Source of the DNA: JAOAIV01 sp038849555
Lineage (GTDB): Archaea > Thermoproteota > Bathyarchaeia > Bathyarchaeales > Bathycorpusculaceae
Direction: 5' to 3'
Length of the DNA: 32,845 nucleotides
NCBI GenBank assembly: GCA_038849555.1
Contig: JAWCMT010000016.1
Location: 1-32,845 of the forward strand
The translations under genes and the position numbers were made by a program. The notes below the pieces were generated by a model. The model had not been told where the DNA came from, did not search any database, and worked only from the letters and a program-made list of their open reading frames with translations. Positions 1-7,585 of the stretch are shown here, one piece after another (the stretch's first letter is position 1; each line of letters starts with the position of its first letter).

Positions 1-1458
1 TAGGTTGTTAAATGTTGAATAGCAGATTTTACCTTCACAGCCGGGATTGTATTGTCGCAGGTACTTGTTAACCCATACTATGCGATAATCTTTACTGATG
101 ATTCCAAGTCCTGCGCCAACGTTCTCTGTGACTGCCTCAAGCATATCGCGTTCTTGCCTGAGGGCAGCTTCCATTTTTTTACGCTCTGAAAAATCCCGTA
201 TAGTCTCTAACAAATATTTGGTGCCGTTTAAACTTAAAACTGCCGCAGAAAGTTCTATTGGAATTTCTGTATTATCTTTCTTTAAAGCGTGAATTTCTGT
301 TGATGTGAAATATTTTGTGTCATTTTCTAATATTTTCTTAAGCCACTCCAAGTGCTTCTTGCGATATTTAGGAGGAACAATTAGCGAAATCAGTTTTTTC
401 CCCATGGCTTCTTCTTTTGAGTATCCAAACATTCGCTCGGCCGCAGGGTTCCAATAGACAACTCTGTCCGTTTTATCCAGCAGGATTATGGCGTCAGTAG
501 AGTAAGTGCTTATCGCGCGAAACATATCTTCTCTTGCAGCTAAAGCCGCCTGTGTTTGCTTCAGTTTCTCGTATAATATGCGATATTTTTTCTCTGAAGC
601 CAACAATTTTGCTTCTGATTTCTTACGTTCGGTAATGTCTCTTGCAATGCTTAAAATAGCTTGTTTTCCCTGATAAGTTACAAGGCTTGAGCTGATTTCT
701 ACTGGAATTTTCTTTCCGTCTTTGGTTGTGTGTGTTGTTTCAAAAACCTGTATGTGGTCAGCAGGCATGTTTCTGATTAGATTAAGAATTTGCTTCTTAG
801 TTAAGCTGCTGTCTATGTCAACAGGGCCCATCTTAAGCAGTTCATTTCTTGTATAGCCGAGAACCCTGACAGCGGCGTCGTTAACGTCAATAAATTTGCC
901 ATTAAGATCGATGACCCAAACAGTATCGTTCATTTGGTTGATTAGTTCTCGGTATTTCTCTTCGCTTTCCCTGATTTGTTTAACCTTCTCGTTTACGAGT
1001 TCTTCCATTTTCTCGGCGTACTCCTTCAGCCGCCTTAGATTTTCCTTTCTCTTGGTAATATCACGTAAAATGACAAGCTCAGCTTCGCGCCCAAGATAAT
1101 TAATCTTTTTTGCTTTCAATTCAAAATAACGAGTTTGCCCATCCTTATCCTTTAAGCTAATCTCATAAGGTTCAACAGGCGCGCCTTGCATTCTCTTTCT
1201 CAGATTTTCTGCCATAAGCGCTTTTACTTCAGGTGTTAAAAACTTCATTTCCGAATATTTCTTGCCAAGTAATGCTTTCTTGCTTAATCCTGTTAAGGTC
1301 TCTACCGCATCATTCACTGCTAAGAAATAACCTTTCCTATCAACGACAACTGCTGGATCAATAAGGAAGTTTAGGAGTGCCATGAAGTTGCTGCCATTGC
1401 TTTCTCGGCAATTACGCGGCATGCTTTCCCCAACGTTAGTGCAATTTCTATTCTCCAT
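1..1458 (-). CDS. Multi-PAS sensor protein, N-terminal part (truncated by window edge)
   Basis: A reading frame of 486 codons starts at the ATG at 1458 and is open to base 1, so the C-terminus is outside the window. Conceptual translation shows four successive PAS modules of about 110-130 residues. The first begins near residue 27, the second after a short coiled coil near residue 150, the third near residue 285, and the fourth is cut by the edge. Each module has the typical DxxGxxxxVN or DKTDRVVYWNPAAE core and ends in a PAC-like signature such as RDITKRKE, RDITERKK or RDFSERKK. There is no signal peptide or membrane segment, so it is a cytoplasmic sensor. The missing C-terminus could be a histidine kinase or another output domain; the sequence here does not decide. 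PAS identity is secure, output unknown. Confidence 0.88.
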   Translation of the reverse strand, partial: MENRNCTNVGESMPRNCRESNGSNFMALLNFLIDPAVVVDRKGYFLAVNDAVETLTGLSKKALLGKKYSEMKFLTPEVKALMAENLRKRMQGAPVEPYEISLKDKDGQTRYFELKAKKINYLGREAELVILRDITKRKENLRRLKEYAEKMEELVNEKVKQIRESEEKYRELINQMNDTVWVIDLNGKFIDVNDAAVRVLGYTRNELLKMGPVDIDSSLTKKQILNLIRNMPADHIQVFETTHTTKDGKKIPVEISSSLVTYQGKQAILSIARDITERKKSEAKLLASEKKYRILYEKLKQTQAALAAREDMFRAISTYSTDAIILLDKTDRVVYWNPAAERMFGYSKEEAMGKKLISLIVPPKYRKKHLEWLKKILENDTKYFTSTEIHALKKDNTEIPIELSAAVLSLNGTKYLLETIRDFSERKKMEAALRQERDMLEAVTENVGAGLGIISKDYRIVWVNKYLRQYNPGCEGKICYSTFNNL

Positions 1459-1617
1459 TTTCCCAGCGCGATTTTACACAAGAGTATCATAGACAACAAA
1501 TAAAGCCTTATGAATCGCCTATACAGATTCAAATTCTCCTAAATTTAGGATAACTCGACAAATGTTTATTCACGAATTGATGCACAAATCTTTACTTGAC
1601 GAAAGAAAAAAGAAAGA

Positions 1618-1878
1618 TTAGAGTTTCTTGTAAACAACATCTCTCTCACGAGCATGCTGTGCCATCTTTAAGCCTATGCTCTGTCCCGCTTCCGCTCGTT
1701 GAATGTTTTTGTGCTCAATTTGCATGGATTCCACGATCTGCTCAAAATCGGTTGATGGCCCCTTAACAAGGATGCGGTCGCCAACAGATAAGGGCGCAGT
1801 TAACTCGATTACGGCAACGCTGATTTTAGAGAAGAAGTGAGTTACGTGTCCGACCTCAACGATTTTTTCTTCACTCAA
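1618..1878 (-). CDS. Small EF-Tu domain II-like protein (translation elongation factor-like)
   Basis: The 86-residue product resembles the beta-barrel domain II of translational GTPases: GHVTHFFSKISVAVIEL, then LSVGDRILVKGPSTDF, then a QIEHKNIQRAEAGQSIGLK stretch. It has no GTPase domain. Stand-alone proteins of this kind are known in archaea and often annotated as elongation factor-like; their role is not established. The frame is open further upstream to an ATG at 1974, but the TTG at 1878 is preferred because GAGAGG lies about 8 bases before it and homology begins just after it. Residues upstream of the TTG look non-coding (Cys- and aromatic-rich). The gene is followed by about 160 AT-rich bases and then the PAS gene. 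Confidence 0.72.
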   Translation of the reverse strand: MSEEKIVEVGHVTHFFSKISVAVIELTAPLSVGDRILVKGPSTDFEQIVESMQIEHKNIQRAEAGQSIGLKMAQHARERDVVYKKL

Positions 1879-2385
1879 ACAGGTACGCCTCTCAATACAA
1901 TATAGCAGGTCAAGTGCATAAAAAACTTGTTTAACCCTTATTCTAAAACTACAGACTAAAAAATTAACTGACATTCACTTTACCGCTCGTCTTTTAGTAG
2001 ATAGCACAGGTCATTTAAAACAGAGCCTACCGATTGTTGCAAGCATAAAAAGAATAGAAAGCCATTTTTACAAGCCACGCTAGCAACAGAGGCGCTGAAA
2101 GAAAAAAGCAGCTGTAGCTGGCGGCTTTTACATTGCAGCCATAGCCAGATTAACGGTATAATCGTAGCTCGCTTCCGCGGTAAACGCGTTTACAAATCAA
2201 AAGTGCGCCTTCATATTTGGCGCATATTAGCGATTCATTGCAGAAACCTATAGAGGGGGTCTATCCGGCGGAAACGCAGCCAAGGCGTTCCGAAAACGAG
2301 AAAAACACACAATGCTAAAGAGGAGATTAAGCTCATCTAAGGATAGTGAAAGGTGCAAATTTATCGGGCATAAGTGTTCAGCTTT
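1879..2385. other. Intergenic stretch without recognisable gene
   Basis: About 500 bases separate the elongation-factor-like gene from mobB, both on the minus strand. No tRNA-like cloverleaf, T-loop consensus or C/D-box pair was found by eye. Small structures are present: a perfect 14-base palindrome at 2180-2193, a TGCGCC/GGCGCA hairpin near 2204-2222, and an AACGC/GCGTT hairpin near 2273-2290. A short open frame of about 36 codons on the minus strand (roughly 2150-2260) has no start or recognisable motif. Part of this stretch must contain the promoter of the small downstream gene. Confidence 0.4.
2180..2193. repeat. Perfect 14-base palindrome
   Basis: GTAAACGCGTTTAC reads identically on both strands. 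It lies in a gene-poor stretch, next to a CCGCGG site, and could be an operator for a dimeric regulator. No adjacent gene start makes this specific, so only the symmetry is claimed. Confidence 0.5.
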
Positions 2386-2922
2386 TTAGAAGGAGCGTCT
2401 TCTTGTTTTGAGCAGGGCATTTTCGATTATGGCTGCCAGTTTTTCAGGGTTTTTCAGTCCATCTGCATAGGGCACGTTGAAAACTAAGCTTTCTGGGTTG
2501 TAGGGTCCGCTGAAAGCCAGTATAGGCTTAAATGAGTCTAAGGCGCTTTCTGCTTCAGCCATGGATTTCGCAACCACGATTTTTTGTATGCTCTTTTTTG
2601 TGGCGACAAGTTTTTTTAATCCCTCGATGAAGACGACATCGCTGCTTCTGCACTTTTTAAGCAGCGCGGATAGTGGCATGTTCGCGGCAGCAACTTTTTC
2701 TATTGTCGCGATTTCATCTGCTGCCACGCTGATTATGGTTTTGGCGCCTGCTTTTGCGTAACGCCACGTGTCTTTACCTGGCGTGTCAATGGTGAAATCT
2801 GGTTCTGGAACATGCTTGATGGCTGCAACTTTGTAGCCTCTTTGCGTTAGTTCCCGAATCAGGTTTTCTATTGTGGTTGTTTTTCCGGATTTTTTTGTTC
2901 CAACCACGGCTATGGCGCGCAT
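2386..2922 (-). CDS. mobB: Molybdopterin-guanine dinucleotide biosynthesis adaptor protein MobB
   Basis: The 178-residue protein starts with a P-loop (GTKKSGKTT, about residues 8-16). It continues with the MobB hallmark region AIKHVPEPDFTIDTPGKDTWRY shortened here to its key residues H37, D46, D49 and W53. A later VVFIEGLKK segment matches the Walker B-like part of the family. MobB binds GTP and assists MobA in attaching GMP to molybdopterin or tungstopterin. The bis-MGD cofactor is needed by FmdB, encoded about 10 kb away. The ATG at 2922 has GAGG 12-15 bases upstream, and the gene is 10 bases after the winged-helix gene, so the two are likely co-transcribed. Confidence 0.9.
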   Translation of the reverse strand: MRAIAVVGTKKSGKTTTIENLIRELTQRGYKVAAIKHVPEPDFTIDTPGKDTWRYAKAGAKTIISVAADEIATIEKVAAANMPLSALLKKCRSSDVVFIEGLKKLVATKKSIQKIVVAKSMAEAESALDSFKPILAFSGPYNPESLVFNVPYADGLKNPEKLAAIIENALLKTRRRSF

Positions 2923-2932
2923 GCTCTTTGCC

Positions 2933-3406
2933 TCAGGCGGTCATTTCTTCTTTGAAGATGGTTTCCAGGTTCTTCTTGCTTATGCCTAGTTCTGCAGCCA
3001 AGTTTTTAACCAGCTTAACGTATGTCCGGAATAGGCTTTGCAGTATCTCGGCCTTTTCCTTTTCTGACAGCTCCTTTTCTTCAGCCAGCAGCAGCGCGAA
3101 CCATCTGCCGAGGTCTGTAAGCTGATAAGCCTTAACCCAGATTACGCGTCCTTCTTTCTCATTCTTCTCCATAAGCTCGGTTAAAACGCCGAGTTTCGTC
3201 AGCGTTTTCAGGTTTTCGATGATTGTTTTGTTGGAGTAATTCAGCTGCGCAACAAGGTCTTTCTGGTAAAGATTTCTGGCTATTCCCTGCTTCAGCGAGA
3301 AGCGCAGGATGTCAACACCTGCTTTGGAGCCGAAGATGGCGCTCAGAATCCTGTCCTTCTGCTCAGCTGGAAGAAATACTACATAAGGATGTAATTTTAC
3401 ACTCAA
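2933..3406 (-). CDS. Winged-helix (ArsR-like) transcriptional regulator
   Basis: The protein of about 157 residues has a central winged-helix pattern: ILSAIFGSKAGVDILRF, a recognition-helix region (DLVAQLNYSNKTIIENLKTL) and a wing (LTELMEKNEKEGRVIWVKAYQLT). A charged helical tail follows (LAEEKELSEKEKAEILQSL) and probably dimerises. No metal-binding Cys/His cluster is visible. The start is uncertain: GTG at 3415, TTG at 3412 and TTG at 3406 are in frame. The TTG at 3406 is preferred because AGGTG then lies about 6 bases upstream, whereas the same sequence abuts the GTG. It precedes mobB by 10 bases, which suggests control of molybdenum cofactor supply, but no target site is proven. Confidence 0.78.
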   Translation of the reverse strand: MSVKLHPYVVFLPAEQKDRILSAIFGSKAGVDILRFSLKQGIARNLYQKDLVAQLNYSNKTIIENLKTLTKLGVLTELMEKNEKEGRVIWVKAYQLTDLGRWFALLLAEEKELSEKEKAEILQSLFRTYVKLVKNLAAELGISKKNLETIFKEEMTA

Positions 3407-3495
3407 CAGCAACACCTTTTACGAGCAGTTGTAACGGTAAGCATTTAAAATTTTTGCTTTAACACGCCACCATCATCATTTTGTGCTGCGTGCGG

Positions 3496-3530
3496 CGGCT
3501 ATAATCACCTTATATAAAGGAAGATAGCCG
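3496..3530. promoter_or_regulatory. Inverted repeat enclosing a strong TATA-like element
   Basis: CGGCTAT (3496-3502) and ATAGCCG (3524-3530) form perfect 7-base arms around CCTTATATAAAGG. Read on the minus strand the core gives TTTATATAA, a near-ideal archaeal TATA box, about 90-110 bases before the winged-helix gene at 3406. The arms could be the operator of that regulator. The same structure lies just 3' of the ABC permease gene, so a role as a transcript-end hairpin is the alternative. Confidence 0.45.
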
Positions 3531-3576
3531 TCTGGGGAGTTTTCTATTTATTGCCCTTTTGAAGATGAGGACATTG

Positions 3577-4326
3577 TTATTTCCATTTTGTTAGTATTTC
3601 TTCTCTTTGAAAGACGGCTTTGCTCAAGTAGAAGAGGGCAACGTCTGCTACGGCGAGCGCAGCGGCGACAGCTAAGCCAAGCAACATGGATGGTGACGAA
3701 GTTGTTGAGGCAAAAAGTACCACGAAAATCAAGGGTAAAACAACTATTCCGCCTAATTGCTGAGCCGCCCTGATGTCGCTTACTCTTGAGGATATTATAA
3801 CGTTGGCTAAGACGCTCATTATGCATGCTAAGGGAGTTATCACAAACATGAGCAGCGCCCAATACATGTTAGGTAGCAGCAAAATGCCCAATGCGGTGTA
3901 AGACCAGAAATCAAGAATGGACACGAAGATTGCTGCCGCAATGTAAGTTACCGCCATGCATGGAACAAACGCAGCTAAGCTTTTGCCCAGCAATAATTCG
4001 CCATCTGTCGTCGGGGTTGCCAGCAAAGGTTCTAAGCTTTTCTCAACTTTATCGCCTACAAAACTGTAAGAGGCAATTATGGAAGGCAGAATTGAGGGTA
4101 TAAGCACAAAATACATAGAGCCCATGTTTGCTACTTGGTTAGCCGCTTCTAAGAATTGCTCGCTTGGAAGTTGCTCAGACATCACGGTGAAAGAGAACAT
4201 GAAAATTACGGGGATAACCACGCCTAGCATTATTGGCATAGCTATTAAAGAATAGAAAACATACTTGTTTCTTCTGATGACGCTAAGGTCTTTTTGGGTA
4301 ACAACCCATGACTTCCAAAACCTCAT
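3577..4326 (-). CDS. ABC-2 type transporter permease
   Basis: The 249-residue product has about six hydrophobic segments: near residues 24-48, 90-110, 120-140, 145-165, 170-190 and 205-235. Between the first two is a polar loop containing SEQLPSEQFLEAANQVANMG. This is the layout of ABC-2 export permeases. The SLEPLLATPTTDGELLLGKSL segment is the conserved cytoplasmic coupling stretch of this family (as in NatB and other exporters). The ATG at 4326 overlaps the stop of the ATPase gene by four bases, so the two are translationally coupled and form one exporter. The substrate cannot be told from sequence; multidrug, sodium or lipid export are all seen in the family. Confidence 0.88.
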   Translation of the reverse strand: MRFWKSWVVTQKDLSVIRRNKYVFYSLIAMPIMLGVVIPVIFMFSFTVMSEQLPSEQFLEAANQVANMGSMYFVLIPSILPSIIASYSFVGDKVEKSLEPLLATPTTDGELLLGKSLAAFVPCMAVTYIAAAIFVSILDFWSYTALGILLLPNMYWALLMFVITPLACIMSVLANVIISSRVSDIRAAQQLGGIVVLPLIFVVLFASTTSSPSMLLGLAVAAALAVADVALFYLSKAVFQREEILTKWK

Positions 4327-5252
4327 TGCGGTGAGCCCTCCCTAATCAGTTTCAAGTAGACATCCTCGAGCGTGGAACGAAGCTCAGTAACATACTGCAC
4401 GTCTCCACCCGCCTTTACGACCGCCCTGACAACTTCAGGGTTATCTCTTTCAGGGTCATCCATATCGAGGATTAACTTGTTATCCGCTGCCCGAACAGCC
4501 TTAACTGCACTTAATTTCTGAACAGCAACTAAAACGGCGTCCGTAACCTTTTTCAAGTGGACAATTGTTTTTCGGCTGTACAGTCTGCGCTCCAAATTTT
4601 TAGGAGTATCAACCGCAATTAGCCTGCTTTTAAGAATGGCAATGCGGTCGCAAAGCCGTTCTGCCTCACTTAAATTATGTGTGTTAAGGAAAATGGTTCG
4701 CTTCTCTTTTTTGAGGTCCAAGATGAAATCGCGCACAGTTTTTGCTGCTTCAGGATCCAAGTTAGCTGTGGGCTCATCTAAGAACAGCACTTGTGGGTCA
4801 TGAATTAAAGCTCTAGCGATTGCTATCTTTTGTTTCATGCCTTTACTGAAGGTGCCGACAACATCGTCTCTGCGCTCCCAAATGCCTAATAGCTGTAGAA
4901 GGCGTTTGATGTTTTCTCTTCGCGTTGTTTCTGGAACTTCGTAAAGTTTCCCGTAAAAATCAAGATTTTTATAAGCGCTTAAACTATCGTATAAACCGAC
5001 GTTTTCAGGCAGCAAACCAACCATTTTCCTGATTTGTAAGCGTTCATCTTCTTTGCTTATAGAGTAGCCGTCCACTTGTGCGTCTCCACTGGTTCTGTTG
5101 ATTAGGCAGCAGAGCATGCGTATTGTGGTAGTTTTGCCTGCACCGTTGGGTCCGAGAAAACCGAAAACCTCTCCTTTGTCAACGTGTAAAGTAACGTTGT
5201 CTACGGCTACCAGATCTCCGAATGTGCGGGTGAGGTTTTGGGTGTCGATCAT
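4323..5252 (-). CDS. ABC transporter ATP-binding protein (ABC-2 exporter type)
   Basis: This 309-residue ATPase has Walker A GPNGAGKTT (about 34-42), a Q-loop/GLLPEN region, the signature FSKGMKQKIAIARAL, Walker B VLFLDEPTANLDP and a switch His in NTHNLSEAERLCDR. After residue 220 a C-terminal extension ends in LEDVYLKLI, the usual tail of CcmA/NatA-type ATPases that work with ABC-2 permeases. The permease gene follows with a four-base ATGA overlap. The ATG at 5252 starts the protein directly at the family's usual N-terminus. A 14-base gap separates it from the upstream zinc-ribbon gene, so all three may share one transcript. Confidence 0.93.
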   Translation of the reverse strand: MIDTQNLTRTFGDLVAVDNVTLHVDKGEVFGFLGPNGAGKTTTIRMLCCLINRTSGDAQVDGYSISKEDERLQIRKMVGLLPENVGLYDSLSAYKNLDFYGKLYEVPETTRRENIKRLLQLLGIWERRDDVVGTFSKGMKQKIAIARALIHDPQVLFLDEPTANLDPEAAKTVRDFILDLKKEKRTIFLNTHNLSEAERLCDRIAILKSRLIAVDTPKNLERRLYSRKTIVHLKKVTDAVLVAVQKLSAVKAVRAADNKLILDMDDPERDNPEVVRAVVKAGGDVQYVTELRSTLEDVYLKLIREGSPQ

Positions 5253-5266
5253 GTCTAAGCTATCAT

Positions 5267-5530
5267 CTACTGTTTTTCATAATTTGATTCTTCTATACGC
5301 TTCTTTTCCCGTTCTTCCTCAGTTAACTCGGGCTCAATCGCTTGCTTCTGTTTCTCCTGCTGTGGCCACGTCAAAGGATCTTGGACTGAGGAGTATATGT
5401 TAAACCAACTGCGCTTTCCACATGCAGGACACTTTATTATATGATAAGGTCCAACATGCGGCGCAAAGGCGGCGCCTAAAAAGGTCTTCTCAAAAACGTT
5501 GCCGCACTTCTTGCATTTGAGCCTCGCCAT
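5267..5530 (-). CDS. Small zinc-ribbon protein
   Basis: From the ATG at 5530 the protein is 87 residues. Two CxxC pairs (CKKCG at about residues 5-9 and CPACGKRSW at about 36-44) form a zinc ribbon, and an acidic/basic helical tail (ELTEEEREKKRIEE) follows. The frame extends upstream to 5602, but that start would leave only three bases before the divergent gene at 5606 and would begin upstream of the shared TATA box, so the internal ATG is chosen. It sits immediately before the ABC exporter genes on the same strand. No family function is recognised; a nucleic-acid or protein-binding adaptor is possible. Confidence 0.7.
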   Translation of the reverse strand: MARLKCKKCGNVFEKTFLGAAFAPHVGPYHIIKCPACGKRSWFNIYSSVQDPLTWPQQEKQKQAIEPELTEEEREKKRIEESNYEKQ

Positions 5531-5575
5531 AGCAATCACTTCAACATTATGCGATAAACCGATGCGGCAATAACT

Positions 5576-5583
5576 ATTTAAAC
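5576..5583. promoter_or_regulatory. Shared bidirectional TATA box
   Basis: ATTTAAAC is the only TATA-like element in the 75 bases between two divergent genes. It is centred about 27 bases before the plus-strand ATG at 5606, predicting a leaderless transcript. It is about 49 bases before the minus-strand ATG at 5530, predicting a leader of roughly 20-25 bases. The TTTAAA core is symmetrical, so it can direct TBP either way. Confidence 0.5.
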
Positions 5584-5605
5584 TAGTCGAAACCGTTTTC
5601 ATCGC

Positions 5606-6118
5606 ATGAAACTAGTGAAATTCCTCGACCAAAAAGGCACAGTGCTTGTTTCCGACCCGCTCAACCAAGCAATCCTAAAAAACCTAGTGATGTCAGAATA
5701 TTCAATTTCTGAACTCTCTGCAAAGCTTAATCTGCCAACGTTAAAGCTTTGGAGAAGAATGCAGGCGCTTCTTAAAGCCAACCTGGTTGAACTGTGCAGG
5801 ACAGTGAAAATAGGAAATATAGAAAAGAAACTGTACCGTGCAACAGCCACAGGATATGTTCCACAACAGTACTTTGACTTTAAACCAAAAGACGCGAACT
5901 TGCAGGAAGCGTTCAAAATCTATTCAGACATCCAGAAACGGATAATGCTCCGATTAGCAGCTTTTGGCGATGTCCCCAAAGAGGCAGACCCAGTTGACTT
6001 TGCCCTGTTTGCAAATATGCAAGCCTTCACCCAAACATGCGTAGAAACAGCAACCCATGCCAAATTAGCAGAGCTTGAAAAGAAACTTGCCGAATATCAA
6101 CTTCACAATCACCATTAA
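5606..6118 (+). CDS. Winged-helix regulator (ArsR-like fold)
   Basis: The 170-residue protein begins with a helix-turn-helix segment: ILKNLVMSEYSISELSAKLN followed by LPTLKLWRRMQALLKANLVEL. The wing-like strand KIGNIEKKLYRATATGY comes next. The C-terminal half is helical (LQEAFKIYSDIQKRIMLRLAAF) and ends in a short coiled coil and a HNHH tail. This is the architecture of many archaeal ArsR-like regulators in which the second half senses or dimerises. It is divergent from the zinc-ribbon/ABC exporter genes and shares their TATA box, so those genes are its most likely targets (inference). The start is fixed by the TATA box 27 bases upstream. Confidence 0.78.
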   Translation: MKLVKFLDQKGTVLVSDPLNQAILKNLVMSEYSISELSAKLNLPTLKLWRRMQALLKANLVELCRTVKIGNIEKKLYRATATGYVPQQYFDFKPKDANLQEAFKIYSDIQKRIMLRLAAFGDVPKEADPVDFALFANMQAFTQTCVETATHAKLAELEKKLAEYQLHNHH

Positions 6119-6181
6119 ACTGCTAGTTTTTAAGGGAATTAATCTCTGTGCCTCTGCCATTTTAAGCCAAAGTGAGCCGCG

Positions 6182-6586
6182 CTATTTCTTGAGTGCTTCT
6201 TGTATTTGGTTTAAACAGTCTGAAAAAGCTGCAGGCTGATCTAATTTTATTCCTTTTTTTGAAACGCTCAGTATGACATGGTATCCTTTGCTGGATAATT
6301 CGTTCTCCAAGATTTTGAAAACATAGCCCTTCCAGAGCTTGTAAGTACAGAATAGTATTGCCTTTTTGCCCTCAGCCTTCGGCAAGCGCTTTACAAAATT
6401 CGCAGCCTCTTTAGCGGGTCTGAAACCTTCAACCGGCGTGCCGAGAATCAGCATGTCAAAGTCTTCAACCACTGACGGTTGAGAAGAGGTTATAGCGAAA
6501 ACAGGAGCATTTATTGCCTCGGCTATGGCTTCTGCCATGCGCTTGGTGTTTCCCGTCCTTGAAAAATACAAAATACAGGGCTTCAT
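6182..6586 (-). CDS. Flavodoxin family protein
   Basis: The 134-residue protein has the FMN phosphate-binding loop YFSRTGNTKRMAEAI (about residues 7-21), then LGTPVEGFRPAKEAANFV in the position of the flavin-contacting loop and the FCTYKLWKG stretch. The alternating beta/alpha pattern and length agree with short-chain flavodoxins. It is a probable low-potential one- or two-electron carrier; its partner is not visible. It is convergent with the winged-helix gene ending at 6118 and lies 56 bases upstream of the stop of the phosphatase gene in plus coordinates. No operon mate is obvious. Confidence 0.85.
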   Translation of the reverse strand: MKPCILYFSRTGNTKRMAEAIAEAINAPVFAITSSQPSVVEDFDMLILGTPVEGFRPAKEAANFVKRLPKAEGKKAILFCTYKLWKGYVFKILENELSSKGYHVILSVSKKGIKLDQPAAFSDCLNQIQEALKK

Positions 6587-6642
6587 AATTGCATAGTACG
6601 CGGCTTTAGCCTAATATAACCTTCGCTAAATGAAAGCAGCGT

Positions 6643-7572
6643 CTAAAACTTATGAACCCACGGCAAAAGCTGCTGTGCGCTCCTAATTTTCTCGGAAAGT
6701 GGCAACTGTAAATAAGCGCCATGAGCGTTAAAGTAGGGCGCTCCTTTTCTGGAGAACAATGTTAAAACTTTTCCGTCATGATTAAGCTTAAAGCCCTCTG
6801 GGCATGGCTCATGACCTCTTATCAGAACGCGAACGCCCAGTTTATTCAAAACTTCTTCGGTAACGTCTTTGCCGAATAGTTTGCCTGCACCTCGCGGCGA
6901 GTATAAAACCCCTTTAACCTCGTCAACAGGGTCGCTCCACAGCAAGTCTTCAAGAAACTGTTGCTCAGAATACAGTTTATGCGCAAGAGCCAAATCCTGA
7001 ATGCTACTGATGCCCGCGGGCAAGCCGCCGTGAACCATTAAGTAGTGGTCTTCCAGGAGCACGGCGTTGTAGAGATAGCCGAACAGCTCTCGAACTTTAG
7101 AGTACACAGCGCGCCAGTTTTCCCTGAATCTAAGCTGAAATTGCATGGGCAGGTCATGTGGCGAAGCCAGCAAATCGGCTGGTCCCTCGTGGTTTCCACG
7201 CAAAAGCATAATTTGTTCTGGAAAGGCAAGTTTAAGCCTCAAAACAGTGTAATAGATCTCAGCGGAATAGGCGCCTCTGTCGCCGTAGTCGCCTAAGAAA
7301 ACCATGACGACATCTTCATGCGTAGCCATTTTCTCCACAAAACCGCTGCCTTCGAGTATGAGGCGGAGGCTTTCGATGTCTCCGTGTAAATCTCCGATTA
7401 CCAAGGCCTCGCCTACAGGGTCAAGCTTAACTAAGCGCTCTAAAACAGTGAAGCGCCTAAACCTGCCGTCTTCATCATGTAACAGCGCTATGGCTGCATC
7501 CAAGGTTTTAAGGAAATCGCGGCTCTGAACAGCCAAGGACTCGTTAATGATTTCCGTGAGATTTACGCGCAA
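6643..7572 (-). CDS. PPP-family serine/threonine protein phosphatase
   Basis: The 309-residue protein carries the complete PPP metallophosphatase signature: GDLHGD (about 60-65), GDYGDRG (94-100) and RGNHEG (125-130). Later metal ligands are MVHGG (about 180) and IRGHEP (about 253). These bind the two-metal centre that hydrolyses phosphoserine and phosphothreonine esters, as in PP1/PP2A and archaeal PP1 homologues. The start is a TTG at 7572 with GGGAAGGG about 8 bases upstream. The gene follows the coiled-coil gene with a 13-base gap, which suggests a joint function, possibly with the coiled-coil protein as scaffold or substrate (inference). Confidence 0.93.
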   Translation of the reverse strand: MRVNLTEIINESLAVQSRDFLKTLDAAIALLHDEDGRFRRFTVLERLVKLDPVGEALVIGDLHGDIESLRLILEGSGFVEKMATHEDVVMVFLGDYGDRGAYSAEIYYTVLRLKLAFPEQIMLLRGNHEGPADLLASPHDLPMQFQLRFRENWRAVYSKVRELFGYLYNAVLLEDHYLMVHGGLPAGISSIQDLALAHKLYSEQQFLEDLLWSDPVDEVKGVLYSPRGAGKLFGKDVTEEVLNKLGVRVLIRGHEPCPEGFKLNHDGKVLTLFSRKGAPYFNAHGAYLQLPLSEKIRSAQQLLPWVHKF

Positions 7573-7585
7573 ACTGCCCTTCCCG

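Noticed and set aside
2150..2280. Open frame of about 36 codons on the minus strand in the mobB-downstream gap
   Set aside because: It has no start codon with a ribosome-binding site and no motif, and stops occur on both sides.
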